A stretch of 58,676 nt of DNA from a virus: positions 1 through 58,676 of IMG/VR virus record IMGVR_UViG_3300050343_000144. One strand, 5' to 3'. A model generated the notes under the pieces. The model worked only from the letters and a program-made list of their open reading frames with translations, was not told where the DNA came from and did no database searches. Below, piece after piece: positions 9,248 to 17,410 of this stretch; the stretch's first letter is position 1, and each line of letters starts with the position of its first letter. A program made the position numbers and the translations under genes.

Positions 9248-11657
9248 CTTTAGGTTTTACTTTTTTGTTTTTATCCGTGTATATTATCATCCACTTACCA
9301 TTCATATCTCTGTCTTCCATTGGCTCTAGTCCTGTTGTAAAAATAGCAAAAGCTTTTAACCATTTATAAAAGGCAGTCCTGGATATTGTCATCTTTGCTT
9401 TTGGTGCATAATCAGGATTGTCTTGAATGAATTCTAAATATAGTTCATTTTTATAAATTTTTTGATCAAATTTTAAGGAATCGTGTTTAGCAATCCCATC
9501 AATCAAACCACACCATTCTATAAACTCGTGACAAGTTTCAGCTGATAGCTTTCTAATAGATAAGTTTTTGAACTTAGATTTTAATAGTCCGTTTTTAAGA
9601 TAGAACATTAAATTTTCTACCATATAATTATCAAATATACACCATTCTTCTTGAGACCATTCAGAGAATAAAAGTTTACCAAACTCTACCAATGGTGTAA
9701 AGTCTTTTGTATAGAATTGTTTAAACTCTAACTCCCATTTTCTTCTCTCAAATGAATTACCCTTACCTTTAATTGCGTAGTTAGTTGTGATTGCAACCTT
9801 TGGAGATTTATTAAATGGTATCTTGATTGCATCTTTATTTTTCTTTTCCAATGTTAGTCCTTCCGTGACAACACTAAATAGTCTTTCAAAATCAAAATGT
9901 TTTTTTACATCATCAAAACATAGTACTTGTGTATCAGCAGATACTAATTGATATGCAAATGATTTTTCAAAATTAAAAGCTTTACCATCTATTACAACTA
10001 ATTTTTTCATTTGGTTGATGGCATTCATAAACAAACCTTTACCTGTCCCTCCTTCAGGATTCTCAGATATAACCTCATCATTTAAAATTACAGCAGGACA
10101 GTATGAAAAATTCTTGTATGCGTGTAACAAGTAACCTATGGTACTTTCCATAGACCTTATAGTTAATTTGTCGCCTCCTGCAATATTACTTATGAATGTT
10201 TTGTAGTCGCATTCATACGTTTCACAAAGATCAAAGTCTCTATCTATTACCTGGTCTTTCCAAACATAACCACCTAAATCTAAATAATCAATAGCAGTCT
10301 TGCTATCCTTTTGAACTTTTACTGCACAGTTTCTGTAATATAAGTAAGCAGTATTTTTATCATCTTCTATAAAATAAACATCTACTGTTCCTAGTAAAGA
10401 CAAAAACTCTTCTCTAAAAAACCTTGTTTTGTCTGCAAAGTAATTGTAAACAGACATATCATCTAATACCTCTAAGTATCCCAAAACAAAATCTTTTATT
10501 TCCTCTTCATTTGTATGATCAATTAAGTTGTTAGTTACTCTTACAAATATAAAGTTCTTGCTACCCTCTGGAGCATACTTATAAAAACCATTGTCCTCCA
10601 GGAATTGTCTAAAAAGATAGTGTATAATATTTATTACACCTTTCTCATTCTTATTCCAAAATCTTTTATCGCTTTCATCTTCCTCGATTGTGTGAATCAC
10701 AGAGTCAATAACCGCATCTTCAATATTTGATTCAGATAACTGAAGACGGATTTCTTTTTTTGATACTCCACGCTTGAGTTTCATTCTTACTTGGTTTACC
10801 TTATCCTCATCTTCATAGTATTTAGATCCAAAGTTTTGCGTATGTAAGTATGCAGAGTTTATTGTAGTCTTAATTTCAGAGGCTGAGAAGTCACTTGACT
10901 CAAAAGATGACATAATGTATTCAGCTAAAGATTTATTGACTCCATAGTCGTTAAAAGCAGCCGCAAGTACATAAACGTTATTGTTTCTTTCGCCACTTTT
11001 TAATCCATACTTTTTATTCCACCACTTCATAAGTATGTCTACAATTTTATTTTCGTCTGTAACTGGTATTGTAGGTCTTGCAGTATACTTGTCTACGGGT
11101 TTATATTCTTGCTCCTCTATTTTTTTCCAAGTCTGTGAGTTTGTATTTAAGTGAAGCAGAGGGTCATAGGATTCATAACATACCCTTGATATATTCTTTG
11201 ATGTTTTATCAAAGTAATCTGATTTGAAATATTTTTCAAGTGATAAAAAAAATAGTTTATGATTGTCAGGCTCTTTCGGTATTTTAACCAATGCTTTCAA
11301 ACCATTACCACTAGGAGATACAAAAACAGAATAGACATATCTATCTTTAGATAGTCTTTCCTTTTCAGAAATCATATCTTTCTTTGTGTTATAGCCATCA
11401 AAGTCTAGGCATATAAAACCACTATGCTCAAGTATTGAATCATCTGCTCTCTTTTTAAATGTTCCTGAAAAACAAATTGCAGGTAAATTTTTTTTAAGTT
11501 CTTGCCGTACTTTTTTATCCTTTTCTTTTCTTATTTGCTTTATAAGTTCTTTTGACTTACCATCTTTAATTCTATCTAAAATAGAATCTAAGTCTCTATA
11601 AAAAGGAGTTGAGGTGTCCTTTATATTTCGAAATATTGTTATTTTACTTTCTTCCAT
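9231..11657 (-). CDS. Primase-helicase (BT4734/VirE-N primase-like + SF3/D5 helicase)
   Basis: 808 residues, the central replication enzyme. Residues about 58-130 match the BT4734-like/VirE N-terminal family: SGTFKKR, then CLDFDG (D85, D87) and VSPSGNGLKALV (113-124). The DxD and SGNG motifs suggest a primase-polymerase-like active site. Residues about 205-265 look like a primase C-terminal helical domain. The helicase follows: Walker A EGGTGKG near 535-541, Walker B VLCFDD near 575-580, and a motif C KVAITTN followed by GNSFERRKWELEF, as in SF3/D5-type helicases. A C-terminal winged-helix part (about 690-800) is likely. It should prime and unwind at the fork. The BT4734-type N-terminus is typical of Bacteroidota elements. 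It has its own upstream gap after the SSB terminator, so it may be separately transcribed. Confidence 0.85.
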   Translation of the reverse strand: MEESKITIFRNIKDTSTPFYRDLDSILDRIKDGKSKELIKQIRKEKDKKVRQELKKNLPAICFSGTFKKRADDSILEHSGFICLDFDGYNTKKDMISEKERLSKDRYVYSVFVSPSGNGLKALVKIPKEPDNHKLFFLSLEKYFKSDYFDKTSKNISRVCYESYDPLLHLNTNSQTWKKIEEQEYKPVDKYTARPTIPVTDENKIVDILMKWWNKKYGLKSGERNNNVYVLAAAFNDYGVNKSLAEYIMSSFESSDFSASEIKTTINSAYLHTQNFGSKYYEDEDKVNQVRMKLKRGVSKKEIRLQLSESNIEDAVIDSVIHTIEEDESDKRFWNKNEKGVINIIHYLFRQFLEDNGFYKYAPEGSKNFIFVRVTNNLIDHTNEEEIKDFVLGYLEVLDDMSVYNYFADKTRFFREEFLSLLGTVDVYFIEDDKNTAYLYYRNCAVKVQKDSKTAIDYLDLGGYVWKDQVIDRDFDLCETYECDYKTFISNIAGGDKLTIRSMESTIGYLLHAYKNFSYCPAVILNDEVISENPEGGTGKGLFMNAINQMKKLVVIDGKAFNFEKSFAYQLVSADTQVLCFDDVKKHFDFERLFSVVTEGLTLEKKNKDAIKIPFNKSPKVAITTNYAIKGKGNSFERRKWELEFKQFYTKDFTPLVEFGKLLFSEWSQEEWCIFDNYMVENLMFYLKNGLLKSKFKNLSIRKLSAETCHEFIEWCGLIDGIAKHDSLKFDQKIYKNELYLEFIQDNPDYAPKAKMTISRTAFYKWLKAFAIFTTGLEPMEDRDMNGKWMIIYTDKNKKVKPKDELDF

Positions 11658-11720
11658 TATGTTGATTTTGTGATTCTATATATATATATATAGTTTTCTT
11701 AATAGTATTTTTTTATTTGC

Positions 11721-11751
11721 CACATCTAAGGGAAAAAATTAACATTTCCAA
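11721..11751 (-). promoter_or_regulatory. Candidate leftward promoter for the primase-helicase operon
   Basis: On the minus strand a TTG (11751-11749) is followed after 20 bases by TAGATGTG (11728-11721), one mismatch from the Bacteroidota -7 consensus TAnnTTTG. It lies between the SSB terminator and the primase start, where a promoter is needed. The leader also has an alternating TA run (about 11679-11692). Weak match. Confidence 0.3.
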
Positions 11752-11762
11752 CATAGATAAGA

Positions 11763-11789
11763 CAAAAGAAAAGGGGAGTTGCCTCCCCT
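11763..11789 (-). terminator. Rho-independent terminator after ssb
   Basis: Read leftward: a 7-bp stem (AGGGGAG / CTCCCCT, 11789-11783 and 11778-11772) with a 4-base loop, followed by a T-rich tract TTTTCTTTTG. It lies about 20 bases past the SSB stop and separates the recombination genes from the primase operon. Confidence 0.7.
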
Positions 11790-11810
11790 ATGCTTAGTAA
11801 CAAACCCTTA

Positions 11811-12074
11811 TTAAAAAGGTAAGTCAGCAGTTTTTTCTTCTTCCTTTGCAGGTTGATCCTCTTGTTTCTTAGGTACGAACGTATCTAATTCAACATAAGG
11901 CTTTCCAGACTTTGCCGTAAGTACATTTAAATTTACCCAACCATTTTTATGATTAGCTTTTAGAAATGTAATAGCTTCTTCAACTTTTACGCTGATGTTA
12001 CCAATTACGAACTCTGGTGCGTTCTCTCTTCTTTTGAAAAGAAATCCGTCTGCAAAAATTTTGTCTTGTGACAT
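11811..12074 (-). CDS. ssb: Single-stranded DNA-binding protein, short form
   Basis: 87 residues, shorter than bacterial SSB (about 150-180). The N-terminal 65 residues are strand-rich and could form a minimal OB-fold. The tail is lysine/glutamate-rich and ends in the acidic-hydrophobic tip ADLPF, which resembles the DDDIPF tip through which SSBs recruit partners. It sits beside the exonuclease and annealing protein, as expected for a recombination module. The tip and position carry the call; the OB-fold itself is inferred. Confidence 0.65.
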   Translation of the reverse strand: MSQDKIFADGFLFKRRENAPEFVIGNISVKVEEAITFLKANHKNGWVNLNVLTAKSGKPYVELDTFVPKKQEDQPAKEEEKTADLPF

Positions 12075-12129
12075 AATATAAAGTATTAATTTTGAGTGCT
12101 TAGTAGGAGAAGCACATCTGACTCCTTTT

Positions 12130-12867
12130 TTATAAATCTTGTATTGTTATGTGTTGAGATATTTCCATCTCTGCATTGTCTGTAAAGAAATTATTATAAA
12201 CTTCAATTGCCTTTTGCACCTTTGCTCTACCTCCAATTAAAAAATCTTCAGTTGGTGTGAAAATACCTAGACGACCAGAAACCTTGCAAACTACATAAAA
12301 TATTACAGGTTTACCGAATATTTGCTGATAAATATATGCTTGACTGTCGTAATTATAATCACGAGAACTCCACTTAAATTTATCTATGTTTGAGGTGGTC
12401 TTGATGTCAATAAGTATCTCTGGAGTTATAATATCTGCCTTCCCTTTCCATTTTAAACCAAATAACTCTGTAATTCCTGGTACTTCATATTTATTTAATG
12501 GATTAAATATATCAGAATGAAACCTAAAGTTTGACCTCACTTTATTTATTAAAAAATCTAAATGATCTTGCTCTTTTTTCAGTAGTAAAATCTTACCCTC
12601 TTCAGCTGATGCCTCCTTGTATGCTTTTGTAGATCTTGTTGAAGAGTCTATAATATTAAACATACCTACTTTCTCAGGCTCTAATATTGAAACGTGAAAA
12701 TATCTTCCTGCAACCATTGGCACAGTTTCTTCCTTTCCTTGACCATACTTGTGTGGCTCTTTCAATAAAGTCCATATATCAGAGTTTGACATATATTGTT
12801 TACCAAACTTTCCATAGTATTCCTTATCGTCCTGGAGTTTTTCTAGTATCTCCTCTTTAGTTAGCAT
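12130..12867 (-). CDS. RecE-like PD-(D/E)xK exonuclease
   Basis: 245 residues. Motifs of the exonuclease VIII/Cas4-like PDDEXK family are visible: GRYFH (54-58), KGKAD (D145), ILIDIKTT (D154, K156, with D in place of the more common E) and SQAYIYQQIF (Q176-Y178). The N-terminal SNSDIWTLLKEPHKY segment is also usual in this family. It should resect double-stranded ends, feeding single strands to the annealing protein encoded directly upstream (11-base overlap). Together they form a Red-like recombination pair. Confidence 0.85.
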   Translation of the reverse strand: MLTKEEILEKLQDDKEYYGKFGKQYMSNSDIWTLLKEPHKYGQGKEETVPMVAGRYFHVSILEPEKVGMFNIIDSSTRSTKAYKEASAEEGKILLLKKEQDHLDFLINKVRSNFRFHSDIFNPLNKYEVPGITELFGLKWKGKADIITPEILIDIKTTSNIDKFKWSSRDYNYDSQAYIYQQIFGKPVIFYVVCKVSGRLGIFTPTEDFLIGGRAKVQKAIEVYNNFFTDNAEMEISQHITIQDL

Positions 12868-13450
12868 AGTAAGAGTTTAATTCTTTTTTATTAGATGCAG
12901 GAATTGTAAATCTATCTTCAAGATTTTTTATTAATTGTGCAAACGGAACTGACTTGTTGTTCTTTATATATGAAACACAGTCTGCCCAATTTTTATGAGT
13001 CTTCTTTAAAGATGGCTTTACACTTTTCTTTACAGGTGGTTTATCTTCAGAAACATCAACCAAATCTTCTCCTGCCCATAAAGATAATCCTAATCCGTGC
13101 ATTCCAATAGCTTTTACCATTGATCTCTGAATAGCTTTATTAACATCAAAAGATGTAACGTTTTCTACCTTTATAGATCTGTTCTGATGATTCATAATTG
13201 GTAGGTAATCAATATGTTCTACCCCTCCAACAGTTACACCAACTTTTACATAAGCAGTATTTCCATCTGTAAAATAGTTTAAACCCGTGTGGTCTGATTC
13301 ATATACCTTTCTATTTGCATCTGGGTACTTGTCCTTTATAATTGCCCAAGCATATGCCCAAGACAAATAATCGAATCTTCCCTTTTTTTCAATTTTATCC
13401 TTAACATTAATAGATGCTAATGCTTTGAATGTAGTCGTAGTTTTTGTCAT
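12857..13450 (-). CDS. Single-strand annealing protein (Sak/DUF1071-like)
   Basis: 197 residues. The N-terminal DYLSWAYAWAIIKDKYPDA, central VKVGVTVGG and the INKAIQRSMVKAIGMHGLGLSLWAGEDL-type region (seen around residues 102-131) are hallmarks of DUF1071/Sak-type, Rad52-like phage annealing proteins. The C-terminal 60 residues are basic and variable. It should coat and anneal single strands made by the downstream exonuclease. The first residues are threonine-rich; the ATG at 13450 overlaps the upstream gene end by 4 bases. Confidence 0.85.
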   Translation of the reverse strand: MTKTTTTFKALASINVKDKIEKKGRFDYLSWAYAWAIIKDKYPDANRKVYESDHTGLNYFTDGNTAYVKVGVTVGGVEHIDYLPIMNHQNRSIKVENVTSFDVNKAIQRSMVKAIGMHGLGLSLWAGEDLVDVSEDKPPVKKSVKPSLKKTHKNWADCVSYIKNNKSVPFAQLIKNLEDRFTIPASNKKELNSYYAN

Positions 13451-13851
13451 AATTTCTCTTTTTTAATAATTTGTGTGTATTTTTTTATAATGTTATCTCT
13501 CTTTTGCTTGAGGTAATCGTAATGCTTTTTATTATTTCTTTGATTTACCTCGTTCTGTATTTTTTGTGTGATGGCATCAATCTGTTCTTTATAAGTCCTT
13601 TTTAATATATGATAAACACCATTTCTAAATCCTCGATTTATAAAATAGATGTAGTCATCGTAACTAATCTCTTTATAATCTAGTCCTGCTTTTTTTGTAT
13701 TGTATATTTTTATTCCTTTAGACGAGTTAACGATCTTTATACCTTTAAATAGTATTGCATCGTTATTTTTAGTTGTTAGTTTAATGGTCTTAGAGTCTGA
13801 ATTAGCCTCGTCCCACACCTCATACAAACTATCTAATGGACTTAACAACAT
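13447..13851 (-). CDS. Hypothetical protein
   Basis: 134 residues if started at the ATG at 13851, which overlaps the upstream gene by 10 bases and is preceded by AAAAGGCAGAGG. An earlier in-frame ATG at 13872 would add 7 residues. The N-terminal half is strand-rich; the C-terminal half is a lysine-rich helix or coiled coil. No family recognised. It is co-transcribed with the recombination genes. Confidence 0.5.
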   Translation of the reverse strand: MLLSPLDSLYEVWDEANSDSKTIKLTTKNNDAILFKGIKIVNSSKGIKIYNTKKAGLDYKEISYDDYIYFINRGFRNGVYHILKRTYKEQIDAITQKIQNEVNQRNNKKHYDYLKQKRDNIIKKYTQIIKKEKL

Positions 13852-14156
13852 TCCTCTGCCTTTTCTAAACATTCAGAAACAAAAGCCTGGAAATCTTTAT
13901 CTTTACTAGATAAAATATCTTCTTGAACTCTATTAATTCCATTTCTTACAGTTTCATAAGTAGTACTATACCCCTTGTTATCCATAAGAGAAATGATTTG
14001 ATTAATTGTCATTGGTCTCTGGTAACATAAGTTGTAAAGAATCTGTCTTGCCTTTGCCAACTCTCTCTTCCTTGATGGAGAAAATAATTCCTCTTCAGTT
14101 AAGTCTAATCCATCACAGATAAGTTTGACATACATATTAAATATTCCTTTCTTCAT
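13842..14156 (-). CDS. Second DnaA domain IV-like HTH protein
   Basis: 104 residues. A helix RKRELAKARQILYNLCYQR is followed by a helix-turn-helix region with STTYETVRNGINRV, which resembles the layout of DnaA domain IV (basic first helix, then a recognition helix with a T-[TV]-x-x motif), although the G-x-R-D-H core is replaced by GYSTTYE. It would be the second such protein in the window and has no ATPase part. A plain HTH regulator is the alternative. It may help define the origin or regulate early genes. Confidence 0.5.
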   Translation of the reverse strand: MKKGIFNMYVKLICDGLDLTEEELFSPSRKRELAKARQILYNLCYQRPMTINQIISLMDNKGYSTTYETVRNGINRVQEDILSSKDKDFQAFVSECLEKAEECC

Positions 14157-14307
14157 TGTTTTTTTCTGGTTTTAATTCATAATTATACTGCTGACCTAAC
14201 ATTGTAAAATATTCTTTCCATAAGAACTCTGTTGGTACTTTTGTTAAAGGCTTAGAGTCTTGCTCTACCTCTCTAGTTTCGATAAATTTTTCGCTTGATT
14301 TTCCCAT
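14137..14307 (-). CDS. 56-residue hypothetical protein
   Basis: A small charged protein (MGKSSEKFIETREVEQDSK at the N-terminus, with a KEYFTMLGQQYNYEL segment). It overlaps the next gene by 20 bases and fills an otherwise empty gap. A near-consensus -7 box, TACTTTTA, lies about 15 bases upstream. No family recognised. Confidence 0.45.
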   Translation of the reverse strand: MGKSSEKFIETREVEQDSKPLTKVPTEFLWKEYFTMLGQQYNYELKPEKNNEERNI

Positions 14308-14340
14308 TTGATTTTAATTAATTTGTGTTTGTAAAAGTAA

Positions 14341-14487
14341 TTAATTTAAAGTTAATATACAAGTAATTACTATTATAATTATCATTACAATAGATATAAA
14401 CATAACCTTATATGACTCTTCCATCTTCTTAGGACTTCGTCCTTGATTACTTCTGTATTGTCTAATTTTCTTCTTTATTTTTTTCAT
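14341..14487 (-). CDS. 48-residue single-pass membrane protein
   Basis: A very basic N-terminus (MKKIKKKIRQYRSNQGRSPK) is followed by one clear membrane span (VMFISIVMIIIIVITCILTL). By the positive-inside rule the N-terminus faces the cytoplasm. It is in the leftward early operon. Function unknown. The stretch 14488-14583 upstream of it holds no ATG-started frame, only a short open frame without a start. Confidence 0.5.
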   Translation of the reverse strand: MKKIKKKIRQYRSNQGRSPKKMEESYKVMFISIVMIIIIVITCILTLN

Positions 14488-14583
14488 TTTTCAATTGATC
14501 TAATTTTTGTTGTAACTTTCTTATTAATTTAAAGTCTGGTTTTAATTTTAATTTTTCAAATAAAATTTGTTTTATTATTTTTT

Positions 14584-14955
14584 TCATTCTACTAAGCTTA
14601 TTATTACGTTAGTCCATTTTCCACCCTTTTTAGATTTGTTTACTAAAAAGTCTATTCTACTGATCCACCTCTTATTCATTCGATCTTCTATTGTCCAGAT
14701 TCCATTCATTTCTTCTGCGTTTTCTACAAGAATCTTTTCGCCCATCTTAAAACCTAATTGCTCTAAGTCCCTACTTACTGCCACCCACCTATGCTCTTGT
14801 GGGTTGTCTTCGTTTATCTTCTTACCACTTGCAGTAGTTAAATAATCTGCATTGCATTGTTCTGGAGTTGCGTGGTATATTGTAGCCGTTACCAAAAAAC
14901 CTTGTTCTTCGAAGTCGTATAAAAAAAGTGCCATAATTAATAGTATTGTTTTCAT
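14584..14955 (-). CDS. Secreted RlpA-like double-psi beta-barrel protein
   Basis: 123 residues. The N-terminus (MKTILLIMALFLY) looks like a short signal or anchor. The rest fits an RlpA/3D-type barrel: YHATPEQCNADYLTTASG, then VAVSRDL, a GFKMGEKILVE strand, and GIWTIEDRMNKRW with D91 in the usual catalytic-acid place of such folds. RlpA-like enzymes cleave or bind peptidoglycan glycan strands. Its place among early genes, far from the lysis genes, suggests a role in wall modification rather than lysis, but that is inference. It overlaps its upstream gene by 4 bases. Confidence 0.65.
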   Translation of the reverse strand: MKTILLIMALFLYDFEEQGFLVTATIYHATPEQCNADYLTTASGKKINEDNPQEHRWVAVSRDLEQLGFKMGEKILVENAEEMNGIWTIEDRMNKRWISRIDFLVNKSKKGGKWTNVIISLVE

Positions 14956-15317
14956 ATTTCTGCCGTAAAATAAAGTTCAGACTCATCTGGGTTATTATCA
15001 AAATAATCTTTCATTTGCTTACCCATTCTATGATCAGCATATTCAGATATATCTTGATTACTTACTCCAAATTTTTTCATCTTTTCGTCATTCCAGAGCC
15101 AATCATCTTTAAACATTTTGTTAACTCTATCTACTGCCCCCGTTTCTTCAATTTCTTTTAACTCTTCTACTATTGCCTTGTAGCTATCTTCTTTATAAAC
15201 TACATAATCAATGTATCCAGACTCTTGCTCTATTGCACCAAATCTTTCTCCTGCATCACTGCTTTGTACTGCGAACATAAATTTACCATCTATGTCTCCG
15301 TTGTAATATCTACCCAT
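14952..15317 (-). CDS. Conserved hypothetical protein (MGRYYxGDIxGKF type)
   Basis: 121 residues, acidic. The N-terminal MGRYYNGDIDGKFMFAVQSS is a start I associate with hypothetical proteins of phages and mobile elements, though I cannot name a family number. The rest is helical, with DYFDNNPDESELYF near the end. Possibly cytoplasmic. No catalytic motif visible. Confidence 0.55.
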   Translation of the reverse strand: MGRYYNGDIDGKFMFAVQSSDAGERFGAIEQESGYIDYVVYKEDSYKAIVEELKEIEETGAVDRVNKMFKDDWLWNDEKMKKFGVSNQDISEYADHRMGKQMKDYFDNNPDESELYFTAEI

Positions 15318-15322
15318 AATTT

Positions 15323-15598
15323 CTATTTATTTATTTTTGTTAATTTATTATCTTCTCCGTGAAAATTTATTGCAGACCATATTTGCTCCATAGTTGCTTC
15401 GTTTGTCAAAGCCATTTCCAAGACTTCTTGTGCCTCTTCCTCTGTGCATTTAAAATCTCTAAAAACATCTTCTATACTCCATAGGTTATCAACGAAATAC
15501 CCGTTGTTTTTAAGTGTTTTTTTCGCCTCTTCTATTTTTCGCCAAGTATCAAATACTTCGTTTTCAATAGCATTGTGTTTAATTTCTGCTTTCGCCAT
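15323..15598 (-). CDS. Hypothetical protein
   Basis: 91 residues, acidic and helical; contains CTEEEAQEVLEMALTNEATM. It is 5 bases upstream of the previous gene in the operon. No family recognised. Confidence 0.5.
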   Translation of the reverse strand: MAKAEIKHNAIENEVFDTWRKIEEAKKTLKNNGYFVDNLWSIEDVFRDFKCTEEEAQEVLEMALTNEATMEQIWSAINFHGEDNKLTKINK

Positions 15599-15618
15599 AG
15601 TTTTAATTTATTGATTAG

Positions 15619-15702
15619 CAACTAGAAAAAGAATCGAACCTTTTTTACTCGTCAGTAAGTTTCGCCTCCGTACTTAAACGTGTGGCTTATCCAAACCTAG
15701 TT
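15619..15702 (-). tRNA. tRNA-like element, possibly degenerate tRNA-Leu(UAA)
   Basis: Read leftward, 84 bases. The acceptor strands AACTAGG / TCTAGTT pair over 7 bp (one G-T). A T arm AAAGG-TTCGATT-CTTTT has the canonical TTCRA loop. A long variable arm TTACT-GACG-AGTAA is perfect, which is typical of class II tRNAs (Leu, Ser, Tyr). The discriminator would be G. The D arm is stunted (TGG-ATAAG-CCA, no GG in the loop) and no normal 5-bp anticodon stem with a 7-base loop forms; a TTTAAGT segment could be a UAA (Leu) loop. No 3' CCA is encoded. It is either a decayed tRNA or one damaged by a sequencing indel. Confidence 0.45.
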
Positions 15703-15707
15703 GTTGT

Positions 15708-15935
15708 TTAATTATTTTTATTTTCTTGTGCATATTCCCAAACCTGCGTATGTATGGCATCATCTACCCAATCCCAATAAAAATCTGTTATGTCCATTCC
15801 ATTTAAACTTACCTCCAGAATTTCCATATCGTTTTCTGGAGGGTTGTTATAATCTCCATCGTCCCAATAATACTCGTAGTATATTTCTAATTCGTAATTA
15901 TCATCAGTAACTACATAAGTTCCTTTTACTTTCAT
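15708..15935 (-). CDS. Acidic hypothetical protein
   Basis: 75 residues, very acidic and aromatic (YYEYYWDDGDYNNPPEND), a composition common in phage early proteins that mimic DNA or bind host enzymes. Overlaps the upstream gene by 4 bases. No family recognised. Confidence 0.5.
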   Translation of the reverse strand: MKVKGTYVVTDDNYELEIYYEYYWDDGDYNNPPENDMEILEVSLNGMDITDFYWDWVDDAIHTQVWEYAQENKNN

Positions 15936-16225
15936 AAGTGTCCACCTATTTTTAATTCATCACATTCATATCTCCATTCTGTTTCTGACTCAGGCTCATT
16001 CATTCCTTTATAGTCATCTAATCCATTACCATAAACAAACTCAGATTCATTTAGCTTGTTTTCAATATCATCAATCCAATCTTCCTCTTTGTAAATTATA
16101 AATTCATCTATACTTGTATATTTTCCGTTGTCTAATCTATAATGATCAAATTCATCTTCATCAATCTCAATTTCTATCTCAGCAAATTTATGATAGACTT
16201 GTCTTTGTTGTATTTTTACTTTCAT
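15932..16225 (-). CDS. Acidic hypothetical protein
   Basis: 97 residues, about a third D/E, strand-rich at the N-terminus (MKVKIQQRQVYHKFAEIEIE). Similar in style to the neighbouring acidic protein and coupled to it by a 4-base overlap. No family recognised. Confidence 0.5.
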   Translation of the reverse strand: MKVKIQQRQVYHKFAEIEIEIDEDEFDHYRLDNGKYTSIDEFIIYKEEDWIDDIENKLNESEFVYGNGLDDYKGMNEPESETEWRYECDELKIGGHL

Positions 16226-16228
16226 AGC

Positions 16229-16462
16229 CTATCGTATTGTAAATTTAATTTGTCCATCTCGTATGTCGCCATAAACCGACTCTTCTGTTTTCATCTCTAC
16301 CCTTTCTATCAATTCCCAATGAGAAAAACCTTGATTTCTTGGTATTGGATAATAAAACCTTTCTATACCAATTTCTGCTTTTTGTTTTGCTATCTCGATT
16401 ATAGTCCAAACGTGCGTTTTAAAATTAATTGTTTGTTGGTTTTTGTTTATTGAAATTTTCAT
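16229..16462 (-). CDS. Hypothetical protein
   Basis: 77 residues with a mixed alpha/beta pattern (MKISINKNQQTINF at the start, YGDIRDGQIKFTIR at the end). Spaced 3 bases from its neighbours. No family recognised. Confidence 0.45.
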   Translation of the reverse strand: MKISINKNQQTINFKTHVWTIIEIAKQKAEIGIERFYYPIPRNQGFSHWELIERVEMKTEESVYGDIRDGQIKFTIR

Positions 16463-16464
16463 AT

Positions 16465-16617
16465 TTATTGAATTAAAATATTATTTTGGTTTTCTATTGT
16501 TCCGTGTTCTGCCTCTGTTACCCATTTCCTGGCAACCTCTATACTTGGTGTATATCGTTGTTCGTTTGGCATTTCGCCCCCATAGTAAAGGCATACTTTA
16601 AAAATTTGTGGTTTCAT
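16465..16617 (-). CDS. 50-residue hypothetical protein
   Basis: A small frame, MKPQIFKVCLYYGGEMPNEQ at the start, that fits exactly between two operon genes (2 bases from one neighbour, 2 from the other). The EVARKWVTEAEHGTI segment is helical and looks like a genuine protein. No family recognised. Confidence 0.45.
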   Translation of the reverse strand: MKPQIFKVCLYYGGEMPNEQRYTPSIEVARKWVTEAEHGTIENQNNILIQ

Positions 16618-16619
16618 AG

Positions 16620-17015
16620 CTATTTATTTATATGTATTAAAAAATCAAAAATTGATACCTCTTCCATAGATTCTCCAAAGTTATATTCCTTGATAAATTC
16701 AACTACTGCATCGTATGTATGGTCAATTTTTTTGTCAAATGATATGTCAGCAATATTGTTAACTATCTCTTTTTGATTATCGGTAATTTTTGTGCCATAT
16801 TGCAATATATCTACATCGTATCTTTCATCGCTCTCAATCTTCTCAACTACTGGCATAAGCCAATCCCAGGAACAATGGTATTTTAAATCATTTTCAAGGT
16901 ATCCATCTGCTGATGAGATATAAGGATTTTTGTTTTTTCTAACATCATCAATAGTGATGACATTTACTCCCATAAATTCTGCTATTATTTTATTATTTTT
17001 CATCTTGTATAACAA
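16620..17015 (-). CDS. Hypothetical protein
   Basis: 131 residues, acidic; contains GYLENDLKYHCSWDWLMPVVEKIE, which has the look of a compact globular protein. It overlaps the upstream gene by 16 bases. No family recognised. Confidence 0.5.
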   Translation of the reverse strand: MLYKMKNNKIIAEFMGVNVITIDDVRKNKNPYISSADGYLENDLKYHCSWDWLMPVVEKIESDERYDVDILQYGTKITDNQKEIVNNIADISFDKKIDHTYDAVVEFIKEYNFGESMEEVSIFDFLIHINK

Positions 17016-17194
17016 TTACTTAGTTTATATAGTTTTTTAAATTTCATTTCTTCTGATGAACTTGGATTTGGTGTATCTGCATCGGGTCTTATAATTAGAT
17101 TGTTACTTGTGATACTTCTTGACACCTCGTATGTTCTATCATCTTTAGTGACAATTAATAATGTGCCTCCCATTTCTTTTGTAAAATATGCCAT
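17000..17194 (-). CDS. Hypothetical protein
   Basis: 64 residues, strand-rich N-terminal half (GGTLLIVTKDDRTYEVSRSI). Overlaps the downstream gene by 16 bases. No family recognised. Confidence 0.45.
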   Translation of the reverse strand: MAYFTKEMGGTLLIVTKDDRTYEVSRSITSNNLIIRPDADTPNPSSSEEMKFKKLYKLSNCYTR

Positions 17195-17196
17195 AT

Positions 17197-17355
17197 CTAT
17201 TTTATTAAATTTTGAATTATTGATATATCTATTGTTCCGTATTGCTTGTGTACTTTGTTCAAATGTTTTCTTGCTCTGTTAAAATCCTGGTCATTCTGTG
17301 GATTCTTGTAAGTGTAAATCATTCGCCTTAAAAATGTAATTTCGTTTACTCCCAT
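17197..17355 (-). CDS. 52-residue hypothetical protein
   Basis: A basic small protein starting MGVNEITFLRRMIYTYKNPQ. It lies 2 bases before the next operon gene, and its position and spacing match the other genes of the block. No family recognised. Confidence 0.45.
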   Translation of the reverse strand: MGVNEITFLRRMIYTYKNPQNDQDFNRARKHLNKVHKQYGTIDISIIQNLIK

Positions 17356-17410
17356 AGTATTTAAATTTTATGCAATATAATTATTATTTAATTAATATGC
17401 AAGTTATTTT

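Noticed and set aside
14488-14583. Short lysine-rich frame upstream of the 48-residue membrane protein
   Set aside because: It lacks any ATG, GTG or TTG start in a sensible position, with stops just upstream; not supported as a gene.
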